This document shows positions 17,010 to 27,039 of a stretch of 64,000 nucleotides of DNA, in pieces. The notes beneath the pieces are model-generated. The model made no database searches. It had not been told where the DNA came from and was given only the letters and a program-made list of their open reading frames with translations. Origin of the DNA: Betaproteobacteria bacterium Ga0077540 (GTDB lineage: Bacteria > Pseudomonadota > Gammaproteobacteria > Burkholderiales > Methylophilaceae); the NCBI GenBank assembly GCA_001464125.1, contig LNEP01000012.1, forward strand, positions 248,001 to 312,000, in the 5' to 3' direction. A program made the position numbers and the translations under genes. Position 1 is the first letter of the stretch. Every line of letters begins with the position of its first letter.

Positions 17010-19538
17010 TTGACAAAACTGCACCAGAAGAAAAATGTAAGCCCCAACGGCACTGGGCGACAGCTTGCTGAGGCAAATTATCGCGCGCTCTTTGAGTACG
17101 CGCCTGATGGGATTCTTATCGCCGATGCTGAAAGCTACTATTTGGATGCCAATCCTAGCATATGCGATATGTTGGGTTATACACGGGATGAGCTCATCGG
17201 CATGCACGCCACAGACATTGTCCTGCCTAGCGAAGCACAACATATTCAACCTGCTATTAATACCATCCAAGCTAAGCACAGTTATCTGCGCGAGTGGCAA
17301 CTTAAACGCAAAGATGGCTCAGTATTTACCGCTGAAATCATGGCGACTGCCATGCCTGATGGCAATCTTTTAGCCTTAGTAAGGGATGTCACCATTCTCA
17401 AACAACATGCGCAAGAGATTGCGCAACTATCTCGTTTGTATGCAGCCCTTACGCACATCAATCAAGCCATTATCTGGCTACCCACACGGGATGAGCTGTT
17501 TAAAAAGGTGTGCCAAATTCTGGTTGAAGAAGCAGGTTTTGATATGGCTTGGCTTGGTTGGCACAATCCAGATACCCATCAGCTAATGCCTGTTGCAGGT
17601 TGGGGCGATGACGATGATTACCTTAACAAAATCAAAATCTATTCGGATGAAAGACTAGGGGGCCAAGGCCCTTCTGGCTTAGCTTTTCGATCTGGAGAAC
17701 CTTATATTTGCAACAATATGCAGGAAGATCAAGTGACGCTGCCATGGCGTGATGAGATTGTGCGTCGCGGTTTTCATTCCGCAGCCTTTTTTCCTATCCG
17801 GATAGATAATCAGACGGTTGGAACGTTGAATGTTTATTCAACGACACCCATGCTTTTTGAGGATAAAGAAGTGGGGCTGCTTGCGGAAGCCACCAGCAAT
17901 ATTGCGTTTGCGCTGAAAAATATTGCGCGAGAAGAAGAGCGTAAACGTGCAGAATCGTTGGCCAATAACGAAAAATTATTTTCTGACATGATGATAGAGA
18001 GCATGCCAGGCGTTGTTTATTTTTATGATCACGAAGGTAAGTTTTTACGCTGGAATCAAAACTTTGCCACGGTTTCCGGCTATTCGGACCATGAAATTGC
18101 CCAGATGAATCCACTGGATTTTTTTGAGGAAAGTGAGAAAGCGTCTATCGCAGAGAAAATTGCAGAAGTGTTTACGCAAGGGCAAGCGTTTGTTGAGGCA
18201 GACTTATTTACCAAAAACGGTCAAAAAATCCCTTATTTATTTACTGGCCGAAATGTTCATTTTAACCAGCAACCATGCTTGGTTGGGATGGGTATCGATA
18301 TTAGCCAACGTAAACAAGTTGAATCTAAACTAAACGAGAGTGAACTGAAGTATCGCGAGCTTGTTGAGTCAGCCAATAGCATTATTTTGCGTTGGGATGC
18401 CGAAGGTCGGATTACTTTTATGAACCAATTTGGTCAGCACTTTTTTGGCTATTCCCACGACGAAATTATCGGTCAACATGTGATTGGTACCATTGTACCG
18501 TTCACCGATAGTGCGGGTAGAGACTTGCAGGATCTAATGCATCAAATTCGCTTGGATACCAGAAAGTTTGAACAGAACGTCAATGAAAATATGCGCCGGA
18601 ATGGTGAGCATGTTTGGATTGCATGGACCAATAAAGTGGTATTGGACTCAGACGGTCAACTGGTTGAAATTCTTAGTATTGGCACCGATATTACCGAGCG
18701 CTTAAAGGCAGAAAAAGAAATTCAAGAACTGAATACAAACTTAGAGTTGCGCGTTGCCGAACGTACCGAGGCCTTACATACGGCAATGATTCGTGCAGAG
18801 TCAGCCGATAAAATTAAATCTGCATTTTTAGCTACCATGTCGCATGAGCTTAGAACACCGCTGAATTCTATTATTGGATTTACTGGCATCGTGTTGCAAG
18901 GCATGGCGGGGCCATTGAATGCAGAGCAATCTAAGCAACTGGGGATGGTGAGGGGTAGTGCAAGACATTTGCTGGCACTGATTAATGATGTGCTCGATAT
19001 CTCTAAAATTGAAGCTGGGCAGCTAGAAGTACATGCCGAGCCGTTTGATGTTGTTGCTACCATTGAAAAAGTGTGTGAATCGCTTAAACCAATTGCAGAA
19101 AAAAAAGGGTTGGCGTTGAACACTGTCATAGATTCAGCGTTAGGTGAAATAGTAAGTGATCAAAGACGGCTTTCTCAAATACTGATTAATCTACTCAACA
19201 ATGCCATTAAGTTCACTGAAAAAGGCAGCGTCACTCTGTCTGCTAGTTTAATTTCCCGCGCAGAAAATTCTGCCAATCACCCAACAGCGTCATTGGTAAA
19301 GATTAGCATCGCTGACACTGGCATTGGTATTAAACCCGAAGAAATTGAAGGTCTGTTTCAACCCTTTCATCAAATTGATAGTGGTCTAACACGTTTACAC
19401 GAAGGGACTGGCTTGGGATTGGCGATTTGCAAAAAATTATTAGCATTAATGGGGGGACAAATCTCAGTAAGCAGTGAGTGGCCTAAAGGATCAGAGTTTA
19501 TCGTCACATTGCCCTTAAACGGTTTACCGAAATCATGA
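17010..19538 (+). CDS. Soluble multi-sensor histidine kinase (PAS-GAF-PAS-PAS-HisKA-HATPase)
   Basis: An 842-aa sensor kinase. In order: PAS (about residues 20-130), GAF (about 140-300), PAS (about 320-440), PAS (about 445-570), dimerisation/phosphoacceptor domain with His612 (SHELRTPLNSIIGF), and ATPase domain with N box (NLLNNAIKF), G1 (ADTGIGI) and G2 (GTGLGLAI). I see no transmembrane helix or signal peptide, so it should sense a cytosolic signal. The start is a TTG preceded by a weak GAAAG; the first PAS domain begins soon after and no ATG is available. Its end overlaps the next gene by ATGA, tying it to two response regulators. Confidence 0.92.
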   Translation: MTKLHQKKNVSPNGTGRQLAEANYRALFEYAPDGILIADAESYYLDANPSICDMLGYTRDELIGMHATDIVLPSEAQHIQPAINTIQAKHSYLREWQLKRKDGSVFTAEIMATAMPDGNLLALVRDVTILKQHAQEIAQLSRLYAALTHINQAIIWLPTRDELFKKVCQILVEEAGFDMAWLGWHNPDTHQLMPVAGWGDDDDYLNKIKIYSDERLGGQGPSGLAFRSGEPYICNNMQEDQVTLPWRDEIVRRGFHSAAFFPIRIDNQTVGTLNVYSTTPMLFEDKEVGLLAEATSNIAFALKNIAREEERKRAESLANNEKLFSDMMIESMPGVVYFYDHEGKFLRWNQNFATVSGYSDHEIAQMNPLDFFEESEKASIAEKIAEVFTQGQAFVEADLFTKNGQKIPYLFTGRNVHFNQQPCLVGMGIDISQRKQVESKLNESELKYRELVESANSIILRWDAEGRITFMNQFGQHFFGYSHDEIIGQHVIGTIVPFTDSAGRDLQDLMHQIRLDTRKFEQNVNENMRRNGEHVWIAWTNKVVLDSDGQLVEILSIGTDITERLKAEKEIQELNTNLELRVAERTEALHTAMIRAESADKIKSAFLATMSHELRTPLNSIIGFTGIVLQGMAGPLNAEQSKQLGMVRGSARHLLALINDVLDISKIEAGQLEVHAEPFDVVATIEKVCESLKPIAEKKGLALNTVIDSALGEIVSDQRRLSQILINLLNNAIKFTEKGSVTLSASLISRAENSANHPTASLVKISIADTGIGIKPEEIEGLFQPFHQIDSGLTRLHEGTGLGLAICKKLLALMGGQISVSSEWPKGSEFIVTLPLNGLPKS

Positions 19539-19927
19539 AAAGTACTATTTTATTGATTGAGGATAATGAGCAAAATTGTTATTTGATGACTTTTTTGCTT
19601 GAAAGCTACAAGTTTAGTGTTGTGGTTGCAAATGATGGTTTGACTGGCATTGAATTAGCCGAGCAGATTAAACCAGATTTAATACTGCTAGATATTCAAC
19701 TACCATCCATGGATGGCTATGATGTAGCGAAGTCATTGCGCGGCATAGAGTCACTGCAAATGGTTCCAATAGTCGCGGTGACCTCATACGCTATGGTAGG
19801 TGATCGTGAAAAATGCTTGGCGGCTGGCTGTAATGGTTACATTGAAAAGCCGATCAACCCTGAGACGTTTGTGAAAGAAATTCTACCTTTTCTGCCTGCG
19901 GCCACTAGCCCCGAAAGTGCAATATGA
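19535..19927 (+). CDS. Single-domain response regulator (CheY-like receiver)
   Basis: A 130-aa stand-alone receiver domain. The phosphoacceptor is Asp53 (LLDIQLPSMDG), with the acidic pair Glu9-Asp10, the Thr/Ser switch region (VAVTSYAM) and the conserved Lys in YIEKPINPETF. It begins inside the stop codon of the histidine kinase (ATGA) and its own end overlaps the next start in the same way. The three are therefore translationally coupled. With no output domain it is likely a phosphate shuttle or sink between the kinase and the GGDEF/EAL protein. Confidence 0.93.
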   Translation: MKSTILLIEDNEQNCYLMTFLLESYKFSVVVANDGLTGIELAEQIKPDLILLDIQLPSMDGYDVAKSLRGIESLQMVPIVAVTSYAMVGDREKCLAAGCNGYIEKPINPETFVKEILPFLPAATSPESAI

Positions 19928-21786
19928 CCCACGTTCTAATTGTAGATGATAAAAATGACAACCTGTATTACTTACAATCGCTCCTAACTGGCAGTGGTTA
20001 TACAGTAGAGGTGGCTAGTCATGGTGCAGAGGCTTTGGTTAAAGCACGCCAGCGTGCCCCTCAAATTATCGTGTCCGATTTGCTCATGCCGGTGATGGAT
20101 GGCTACACACTATTACGCCACTGGAAAACAGATACGAAGCTACAATCTGTGCCATTTATTGTTTATACAGCCACTTATACAGAGCCTGAAGATGAAAAGC
20201 TTGCGCTGAGTCTTGGCGCTGATGCATTTATTTTGAAGCCATGCGAACCAGAAGATTTTCTGGCAAAACTGCGTGAAGTTGAATCTAAAGGTGTGATTGC
20301 TAGCCCTGATTTTCCCAACACTGTGATTAATCAAGACAGTGAGAGTGAAATCCTAAAAGACTATAGCGTTGTTTTAATTCGCAAGCTTGAAGAGAAAACT
20401 CTCCAACTTGAAGAGGCCAACAAAATTCTGCAGTTAGATATTGCTCGGCACAAAGAGGCAGAAGATAAGATTCAACACCTTGCCTATTATGATCTACTGA
20501 CCAATCTCCCCAATCGACGTCTGCTCATTGACCGCCTTGAACACTCACTCGCCGTGAATGCTAGGCATAAAAACCACGGGGCTATTTTATTTATCGATTT
20601 AGACCACTTTAAAACGCTCAATGATACCAAGGGCCACAGCATAGGGGATTTGCTATTGGTAGAAGTTGCAAAACGCCTACAAAGCTGCGCACGCGAAGGT
20701 GACACACTCGCCAGATTAGGCGGCGACGAGTTTGTTGTGATACTAGAGGACTTAAACGAAGACGCTGCGCAAGCGGCAGTTCAAGTGGAGGCGCTATGTT
20801 CCAAAATAATCAATGCGGTAAACCAGCCCTACCATTTAGATAATTATCTGTATCACAGCTCTGCAAGCATCGGCATCTGCATGTTTAGTAACCAGCAGAT
20901 TACCGTAGATGAATTGCTCAAAAGAGCAGATATCGCGATGTATCAAGCGAAAAGTGCTGGGCGGAACACACTTAGCTTTTACGACCCAGCCATGCAAGCA
21001 ACCTTGCAAGCGCGCGCTGCACTCGAGTTTGATTTACGGCTTGCCATCGAAGAAAACCAATTCAAATTGTATTACCAGATGCAAGTGGACTACGCCGGGA
21101 AAGTGCATGGCGCTGAGGTATTGATTCGTTGGCAGCACCCAATTAAAGTGCTGGTTCCACCACTGCAATTTATTCCACTGGCAGAAGAAACTGGCCTTAT
21201 TTTACCCATAGGCTTATGGGTGCTGAACACTGCCTGCGCGCAAATCAAAGCATGGGAAAATGACCCCATCGCAAGTCACTTACAAATAGCAGTCAATGTT
21301 AGTGCATCGCAGTTCCATGACCCTGATTTTGTCAAACATGTGTCAGACATGCTTGAAAACTACGCAATTCAATCGGATCGCCTGAAGCTAGAACTGACAG
21401 AAAGCCTAGTACTCAATAATGTTGAAGAAGCGATTGTAAAAATGCAATCACTCAGAGAACTCGGGGTTCGCTTCTCATTGGATGACTTTGGTACTGGCTT
21501 CTCATCTTTATACTGTCTAACCAAGCTACCGTTAGATCAGCTCAAAATCGACCAAACGTTTGTCAGAAATATTTGCGTCAATAATCGAGATGCTGTTGTA
21601 GTGCAAACTATTATTGGCATGGCAAATAACCTAGGCATTGAAGTGATTGCCGAGGGCGTGGAACTTGAGGAACAACGCGCATTTTTAAAACAACACGATT
21701 GCAATTTTTACCAAGGCTATTTGTTTAGCAAACCACTGCCGATTGAAGCGTTTGAAGCCAAATTAAAAGCCATTAACAACAGTTAA
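19924..21786 (+). CDS. Response regulator with GGDEF and EAL domains
   Basis: A 620-aa dual c-di-GMP enzyme. Receiver domain (residues 1 to about 120) with Asp52 (SDLLMPVMDG), a coiled linker (about 140-180), GGDEF domain with intact motif at residues 266-270 and I-site REGD five residues upstream, then an EAL domain (about 375-615). The EAL signature reads EVL (AEVLIRWQHP). The other metal and catalytic elements are kept: ELTES, DDFGTG, LKIDQ and AEGVE. Both synthesis and hydrolysis therefore look possible, and phosphorylation may set the balance. It overlaps the single-domain receiver by ATGA, and its end overlaps the convergent flavoprotein gene by 4 nt. Confidence 0.93.
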   Translation: MTHVLIVDDKNDNLYYLQSLLTGSGYTVEVASHGAEALVKARQRAPQIIVSDLLMPVMDGYTLLRHWKTDTKLQSVPFIVYTATYTEPEDEKLALSLGADAFILKPCEPEDFLAKLREVESKGVIASPDFPNTVINQDSESEILKDYSVVLIRKLEEKTLQLEEANKILQLDIARHKEAEDKIQHLAYYDLLTNLPNRRLLIDRLEHSLAVNARHKNHGAILFIDLDHFKTLNDTKGHSIGDLLLVEVAKRLQSCAREGDTLARLGGDEFVVILEDLNEDAAQAAVQVEALCSKIINAVNQPYHLDNYLYHSSASIGICMFSNQQITVDELLKRADIAMYQAKSAGRNTLSFYDPAMQATLQARAALEFDLRLAIEENQFKLYYQMQVDYAGKVHGAEVLIRWQHPIKVLVPPLQFIPLAEETGLILPIGLWVLNTACAQIKAWENDPIASHLQIAVNVSASQFHDPDFVKHVSDMLENYAIQSDRLKLELTESLVLNNVEEAIVKMQSLRELGVRFSLDDFGTGFSSLYCLTKLPLDQLKIDQTFVRNICVNNRDAVVVQTIIGMANNLGIEVIAEGVELEEQRAFLKQHDCNFYQGYLFSKPLPIEAFEAKLKAINNS

Positions 21787-22781
21787 AGTACTGCGCGCAG
21801 TGATTTGCTAAGTTGCAAGGCAGACACAAATGCACTTTCCACGCGCCCACTAATACACCAGTCACCACAGCTGGCCAACTGCTGTTTTGCATCTATCAGC
21901 ACTTCTTTCAATGCAGTTTTTTGGGCATTCGCATAATGCCATTTCTTGAGCTGTAAAACCTTAGCTTGCAAAACCTGCTCGCCTACAATGCCAGACAGTG
22001 CATGTAATAGCGCATCAACAACCCAACTTTCTGGTTGATTAAAATGGTCTGCCGCCCACTGGTTGCGACTCATCGCCACTAAACAAGTGCCATTAGCACG
22101 TTCTGGTTTTGATGAATTGACAGATACCCAACTTAATATAGCGTTCGTGATATGTGCTGCATCCCATGTCAAATTGAGTGCTTGTTCAAATCCCAGCATC
22201 AACGCATAGCATGGCAGCATTTGAGTGCCATGTAATGTTTGCATGTGCATAAAGTCATTTGGCAATACAGTGGCGGCTTGTTTAGCAGGGATAGCCGTTA
22301 CTACCCAATCGTAACTACCAAGTGCGTTATTATGCGTGTCGGTTAGGCACCATTGATTATCACGCTTGTGTATGGCTTTTACCTCTGTGTTTAAATGTAG
22401 CTCAACATTTCGTTGCAATAGTTTTAGCGCTAAATACTGACCAACAGAGGCCATATCTGGCACGCCAACATAGTGTGGGTAACTCTGCTCCCATGCGCGT
22501 GACTTTTTTACGTATGTGCCATCCACCTCTACAAATCGTGCATCCCATCTTGCAACCACGCCGTGGGCCTGCAAGGTATTGATGTGCGCCAAAAAGTCCG
22601 GATGCTTTACAGTAAAAAATTGAGCGCCGTGATCAAAAGCATAGGCCTCATATTTGCGCGTTGCCATCCGCCCACTGACTTGATTGAATTTTTCAAAGAG
22701 TGTGACCTCTGCAATGTCCGCAATTTGATCTGCTAGGGTTAGGCCTGACAATCCCGCCCCAATAATGGCTACTTTTTTCAT
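21783..22781 (-). CDS. Renalase-like FAD-dependent oxidoreductase
   Basis: A 332-aa flavoprotein. The N-terminal dinucleotide motif GAGLSGLTLA (about residues 8-17) binds FAD, followed by the motif SGRMATRK and FDHGAQFF that mark the renalase/amine-oxidase-like group. The C-terminus (CISGRVESAFVSALQLS) resembles the second flavin contact. Bacterial renalase-like enzymes oxidise unusual dihydro-NAD(P) isomers, but the activity here is unproven. It follows the photolyase gene by 33 nt on the same strand, so a flavin- or light-damage-related unit is plausible. Its stop codon overlaps that of the convergent GGDEF/EAL gene. Confidence 0.83.
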   Translation of the reverse strand: MKKVAIIGAGLSGLTLADQIADIAEVTLFEKFNQVSGRMATRKYEAYAFDHGAQFFTVKHPDFLAHINTLQAHGVVARWDARFVEVDGTYVKKSRAWEQSYPHYVGVPDMASVGQYLALKLLQRNVELHLNTEVKAIHKRDNQWCLTDTHNNALGSYDWVVTAIPAKQAATVLPNDFMHMQTLHGTQMLPCYALMLGFEQALNLTWDAAHITNAILSWVSVNSSKPERANGTCLVAMSRNQWAADHFNQPESWVVDALLHALSGIVGEQVLQAKVLQLKKWHYANAQKTALKEVLIDAKQQLASCGDWCISGRVESAFVSALQLSKSLRAVL

Positions 22782-22814
22782 GCTGCTAAATTGATTGAAA
22801 ATACGGTTAATTGA

Positions 22815-24404
22815 TTAAAACAAGGTCTTTTGACGGGTTGATAAAGGAACACTGGGGTGCTTAACTTGCGATGATTTGTTATCCATTCCCATGCTTTTTC
22901 TCGCGTTGGTTTTTCTAGAAGCATGCTTTTTGATAATAGTGGCCGTCTGCGCATCATGTTGGTTAGTACGCTTTAGCAAGGAAAATTGTGCCCGTGCTAA
23001 CCGCAACGCTTGATCAATGCTCACCAAAGGCGCTGGATAATCTACCCCAATTTTGCAACTGTATTCCTCTTGCAATGATGCGGGCATCAACCATGGCTGA
23101 AAAATCCAAGTATTAGGCACACTGCGCAACGCAGGCAACCATCGTCTAACAAACACGCCCTCTGGGTCTTGGTCCATCGCTTGTTTTACTGGATTATAAA
23201 TACGCAAAGTATTGATACCGGTAGTGCCAGATTGCATTTGTACCTGTGGCCAATGAATACCAGGCTCGTAATCAAGAAACTCTCGCGCAAGGTGAAGCCC
23301 AGTTTCGCGCCAATGTAACCACAGCAAATAACTGGCGGTGCTCATTAACATGGCACGCATTCTAAAGTTCACCCAGCCTGTCTCTCTTAGCATGGCCATG
23401 CAGGCATCCACCAAAGGCCAACCGGTTTGGCCAGCGCACCAAGCTTTTAACCTCAGTTGCAGCTCAATACTTGCATACCCTTCATCACGTAGATGATTGA
23501 AAGCTGGATGCAAGTTTTGGTACTCAATGGCGGGTTCAGACTCCAACTTTTGCATGAAATGACAATGCCAATGCAACCTGCTTTCAAACCCTATTAAGCC
23601 TGCCTGCAAGCCTTTCGGGTACTGCGTCGGATGTTGTTGAATCTTTAGTTTTTGTTTGCGTAAATGTTGCACCACTTCGCGCATACTCAGCGCACCCCAA
23701 GTTAAATAAGGCGACAATCTGGAACCGGCGTGCTCAGAAGATAACGGGCTGGATATTCCACCGCGATAACGGCTCGCCCTACCGTTTAAAAAAGTGTGTA
23801 ATAACTTAACTGCCTCATCGCGTCCACCACGTTGCCGCAACGGTTTATCAAGGTGTTTATTTTGTAAGCTCTGAGCATCTCCATCTAGTATTAGCTCATC
23901 TGCTCGCTCGGCCATAGTCGCATTCGATGGTGTTGGCACTTGCGGTGCCAGCATATGTTTTTCCCACTGCGCGGCCCATGTGTCTCGATTTCTTAAGCGC
24001 CGCACCACGCCATTTTGTGGATATTCATGCCACGTAACCCCTTGCGACCGACACCATGCCGCGACCGCCCTATCGAGTTGATAGCTATTGTTGTTGCCCG
24101 TCTCCTCATGGCTATACAGCGCACCAATGCTATATAGCTGAGATATACCGTCGAGTGACGTTAGGATACCTTGTTGAAACTCTAGCAACGACAAGCCTAT
24201 CGACCCTAAATCACGCTTAAGTGTTGTTAAGCACTCTTTCACAAACATTTGATGCTGGGTTGCATAATCACCTCCTGCCCAAACTACAGCATCCCAGCAG
24301 AAAATGGGCAGTACCTTACCTTGACTACATGCCGCGTAAAGTGCGGCATGGTCTTGGACGCGTAAATCACGTTTAAACCAGACGATATGCACCAAAGGTT
24401 TCAT
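22815..24404 (-). CDS. Deoxyribodipyrimidine photolyase/cryptochrome family protein
   Basis: A 529-aa protein with the photolyase antenna domain (start VWFKRDLRVQDHAAL, residues about 8-22) and the FAD-binding helical domain (residues about 200-470; TGWPLVDACMAMLRETGWV, then NFRMRAMLMS). Photolyases use blue light to split UV-made pyrimidine dimers; some relatives are photoreceptors. Segments such as FLDYEPGIHWPQVQMQSG are typical. A basic, low-complexity tail of about 60 residues at the C-terminus is unusual. No four-cysteine iron-sulfur set is evident, so it is not of the FeS type. GGTGA precedes the ATG. CPD photolyase versus cryptochrome cannot be decided by eye. Confidence 0.87.
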   Translation of the reverse strand: MKPLVHIVWFKRDLRVQDHAALYAACSQGKVLPIFCWDAVVWAGGDYATQHQMFVKECLTTLKRDLGSIGLSLLEFQQGILTSLDGISQLYSIGALYSHEETGNNNSYQLDRAVAAWCRSQGVTWHEYPQNGVVRRLRNRDTWAAQWEKHMLAPQVPTPSNATMAERADELILDGDAQSLQNKHLDKPLRQRGGRDEAVKLLHTFLNGRASRYRGGISSPLSSEHAGSRLSPYLTWGALSMREVVQHLRKQKLKIQQHPTQYPKGLQAGLIGFESRLHWHCHFMQKLESEPAIEYQNLHPAFNHLRDEGYASIELQLRLKAWCAGQTGWPLVDACMAMLRETGWVNFRMRAMLMSTASYLLWLHWRETGLHLAREFLDYEPGIHWPQVQMQSGTTGINTLRIYNPVKQAMDQDPEGVFVRRWLPALRSVPNTWIFQPWLMPASLQEEYSCKIGVDYPAPLVSIDQALRLARAQFSLLKRTNQHDAQTATIIKKHASRKTNARKSMGMDNKSSQVKHPSVPLSTRQKTLF

Positions 24405-24758
24405 CTGTCACCAAAGATTGAAAAGAATGTCTGTACTAAGTCAGCGCAAAAAAACAGAGGTTCAATCAACGGCTAACTACAAAGACTAAAATTTGGAGTT
24501 AAAGCAGGAGTGGCAACTATTTATCTAAAAAAATCTACAATGCTAAATTAGAAAAAACACTGATAGTAAGTAAATGGTCAGTAGCGTAATCGTCGTGCAA
24601 GCGGGTGGTGGGTGTGCTCTAACCTCAACAGACCAAACAACACTTTGGTAAGATGTGTTTAAAAATGCAATCAAACAAACCGGCTGTGATTTCAGACATG
24701 GGGTTCTTGGGAGAGTGTAAAGCTGATGAAAAGCTGACTTTCAAATGTGGCTCGGAAT
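24405..24758. other. Intergenic region, no gene recognised
   Basis: 354 nt between the photolyase start and the terminator after the rpoD/tRNA unit. It must carry the photolyase promoter. I see no open frame with a ribosome site, no tRNA and no clear hairpin. Confidence 0.5.
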
Positions 24759-24792
24759 AAAAAAACGACCCAGAGATTTCTCCCTAAGTCGT
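24759..24792 (-). terminator. Strong intrinsic terminator after rpoD and tRNA-Ile
   Basis: Minus strand: a 12-bp stem (ACGACTTAGGGA with TCTCTGGGTCGT, including three G-U pairs), a GAAA tetraloop and a run of seven T. It lies 7 nt beyond the tRNA 3' end. Confidence 0.85.
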
Positions 24793-24799
24793 CTTCAAA

Positions 24800-24878
<79 letters not shown>

Positions 24879-24891
24879 GAAACTTTAAAGA

Positions 24892-26841
24892 TTAATCTTG
24901 ACCAGTTTCCAAGAAACTTCTCAAGCGCTCAGACCGTGTTGGATGACGCAATTTACGTAACGCCTTTGCTTCGATTTGACGGATACGTTCACGGGTTACA
25001 TCAAACTGTTTGCCCACTTCTTCCAAGGTATGGTCGGTGTTCATCTCAATACCAAAGCGCATGCGCAGTACTTTTGCCTCGCGTGGTGTTAAAGATTCCA
25101 ACACTTCACTTGTCGCATCGCGCAAACTCGCATATACCGCGGCATCCATAGGTGCCAGTGTGGTGTTGTCTTCAATGAAATCACCCAAATGAGAATCTTC
25201 ATCGTCACCAATCGGTGTTTCCATTGAGATTGGCTCTTTGCTGATTTTCAAGATTTTTCTAATCTTGTCTTCTGGCATTTCCATTTTCTCAGCCAACGTT
25301 GCAGGATCAGGCTCTAAACCCGTTTCTTGCAAAATCTGACGACTGATACGATTCATTTTGTTAATCGTTTCAATCATGTGCACTGGAATACGAATCGTAC
25401 GTGCTTGGTCAGCAATTGAACGTGTAATTGCCTGGCGAATCCACCATGTCGCATAAGTTGAGAATTTGTAACCACGACGGTACTCAAACTTATCCACTGC
25501 TTTCATCAAGCCAATATTACCCTCTTGAATCAAGTCCAAGAATTGCAAGCCACGGTTGGTATATTTTTTAGCAATCGAGATCACCAAACGCAAGTTAGCT
25601 TCAATCATCTCGCGCTTAGCACGACGTGCACGCGCCTCACCGGTGGTCATTTGTTTGTTGATTTCTTTGAGTTCCTTGATAGGAATACCCACGCGGTTTT
25701 GCAAAGTCATCAAGCGGTCTTGCTGATCTAAAATAGAATGTCTATAGCGTGATAGGCGCTCAACATAAGGCTTGTTTTGCGCAAGCTCCTCATCTAGCCA
25801 TTCCATGTTAATTTCATTACCTGGGAATGATTTGATAAAGTGTGGACGCGGCATGCCAGATTTTTCCACACAGAAATCCATCACCTTGCGCTCATGGCCG
25901 CGCACTTCCTCAACCATTGCACGCACTTGATCACACAGAGCTTCTACTTGTTTAGCAGAAAAGCGGAACGCAGTGAGTTCATCCAACACAGTTTGATGTA
26001 ACGCTTTGTACTTGGCATCTTGCGAACCCTTGGTATCACGAATCGCGTTCATCTCAGTATTGGCATTACGAATTATCGCAAATCGGGCCAACACCTCTTC
26101 TTTAAGTTTTGCTAAGGCCTCAGCTGAAATAGCTGCAGCTTTTGCGCCATCCTCGTCATCGTCCTCTTCTTCATCATCAGAGGGCTCTTCTTCGTTCTCT
26201 GCATCTTCAACTGCAAGCGCATCTTCTAGCCCGATATCACTATCAATCAGGCCATCCACCAAATCATCTACACTGATTTCGTCTTTTTCAACTTTATCGA
26301 CCAGCGCTAACAATTCCGCAATGGTAGTGGGGCAAGCGGCAATCGCTTGCACCATGTGCTTCAAGCCATCTTCAATACGCTTGGCAATTTCAATTTCGCC
26401 TTCGCGGGTCAACAAATCTACTGTACCCATTTCACGCATGTACATACGGACAGGATCAGTAGTCCGGCCAAACTCAGAATCTACAGTAGCCAGTGCTTGC
26501 TCAGCCTCTTCTACCGCATCTTCATCAGCTACAGGTGGCGGTGCATCAGACATCAACAACACTTCGGCATCTGGCGTTTCTTCATACACCTGAATACCCA
26601 TGTCATTAATCATGCCGATAATGCTATCGATTTGCTCTGAATCCTGCACATCGTCAGGCAGATGGTCATTAATCTCAGCATAGGTTAAGTAGCCGCGCTC
26701 TTTACCCAATACAATTAATGATTTAAGGCGTGTGCGACGCGCTTCCGCATCCAAAGCTTGCAGTGCTGGATCAACCGGCGTTTCCGCTTCGAGCTTGAGG
26801 CGTTCTTTTTCTAAAGTTTTGTCTGATTTTGGTCTGGCCAT
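24892..26841 (-). CDS. rpoD: RNA polymerase primary sigma factor RpoD (sigma70)
   Basis: A 649-aa housekeeping sigma factor. Region 1.1 is at the N-terminus and region 1.2 shows [19 protein letters not shown] (about residues 129-147). A non-conserved region with a run of acidic residues follows (about 205-232). Region 2 has [19 protein letters not shown] and the melting segment [15 protein letters not shown]. The region 4 helix-turn-helix is [20 protein letters not shown]. It is the last protein gene of the rpsU-yqeY-dnaG-rpoD cluster, with a 198-nt gap after dnaG that may hold its own promoter. The tRNA-Ile gene and a terminator follow. Confidence 0.98.
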   Translation of the reverse strand: MARPKSDKTLEKERLKLEAETPVDPALQALDAEARRTRLKSLIVLGKERGYLTYAEINDHLPDDVQDSEQIDSIIGMINDMGIQVYEETPDAEVLLMSDAPPPVADEDAVEEAEQALATVDSEFGRTTDPVRMYMREMGTVDLLTREGEIEIAKRIEDGLKHMVQAIAACPTTIAELLALVDKVEKDEISVDDLVDGLIDSDIGLEDALAVEDAENEEEPSDDEEEDDDEDGAKAAAISAEALAKLKEEVLARFAIIRNANTEMNAIRDTKGSQDAKYKALHQTVLDELTAFRFSAKQVEALCDQVRAMVEEVRGHERKVMDFCVEKSGMPRPHFIKSFPGNEINMEWLDEELAQNKPYVERLSRYRHSILDQQDRLMTLQNRVGIPIKELKEINKQMTTGEARARRAKREMIEANLRLVISIAKKYTNRGLQFLDLIQEGNIGLMKAVDKFEYRRGYKFSTYATWWIRQAITRSIADQARTIRIPVHMIETINKMNRISRQILQETGLEPDPATLAEKMEMPEDKIRKILKISKEPISMETPIGDDEDSHLGDFIEDNTTLAPMDAAVYASLRDATSEVLESLTPREAKVLRMRFGIEMNTDHTLEEVGKQFDVTRERIRQIEAKALRKLRHPTRSERLRSFLETGQD

Positions 26842-27002
26842 GCCCGATCCTATCTATAAAATCTTAAACTGTGTGAGTCTTGAAATTGCGATTACTATGC
26901 GTAACTGCCCACGTGTTGTTTCGACCTGCATTCTCACGTTTGGCTCATTTACGGCGAACCCTAGATTATATCTCAAATTACCCTAAAATTTAAATGGTCT
27001 AT

Positions 27003-27017
27003 GCTTAAAATTTAAGC
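27003..27017. repeat. Perfect palindrome in the dnaG-rpoD gap
   Basis: GCTTAAA-A-TTTAAGC, 23 nt after the dnaG stop codon. AT-rich and without a T-run, so a protein site is more likely than a terminator. Confidence 0.35.
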
Positions 27018-27039
27018 AAGACTCACCACACAAGCCAGA

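Noticed and set aside
26006..26593. Open frame of 195 codons antisense to rpoD
   Set aside because: Serine-rich product of the acidic region read backwards; rpoD is certain on the other strand.
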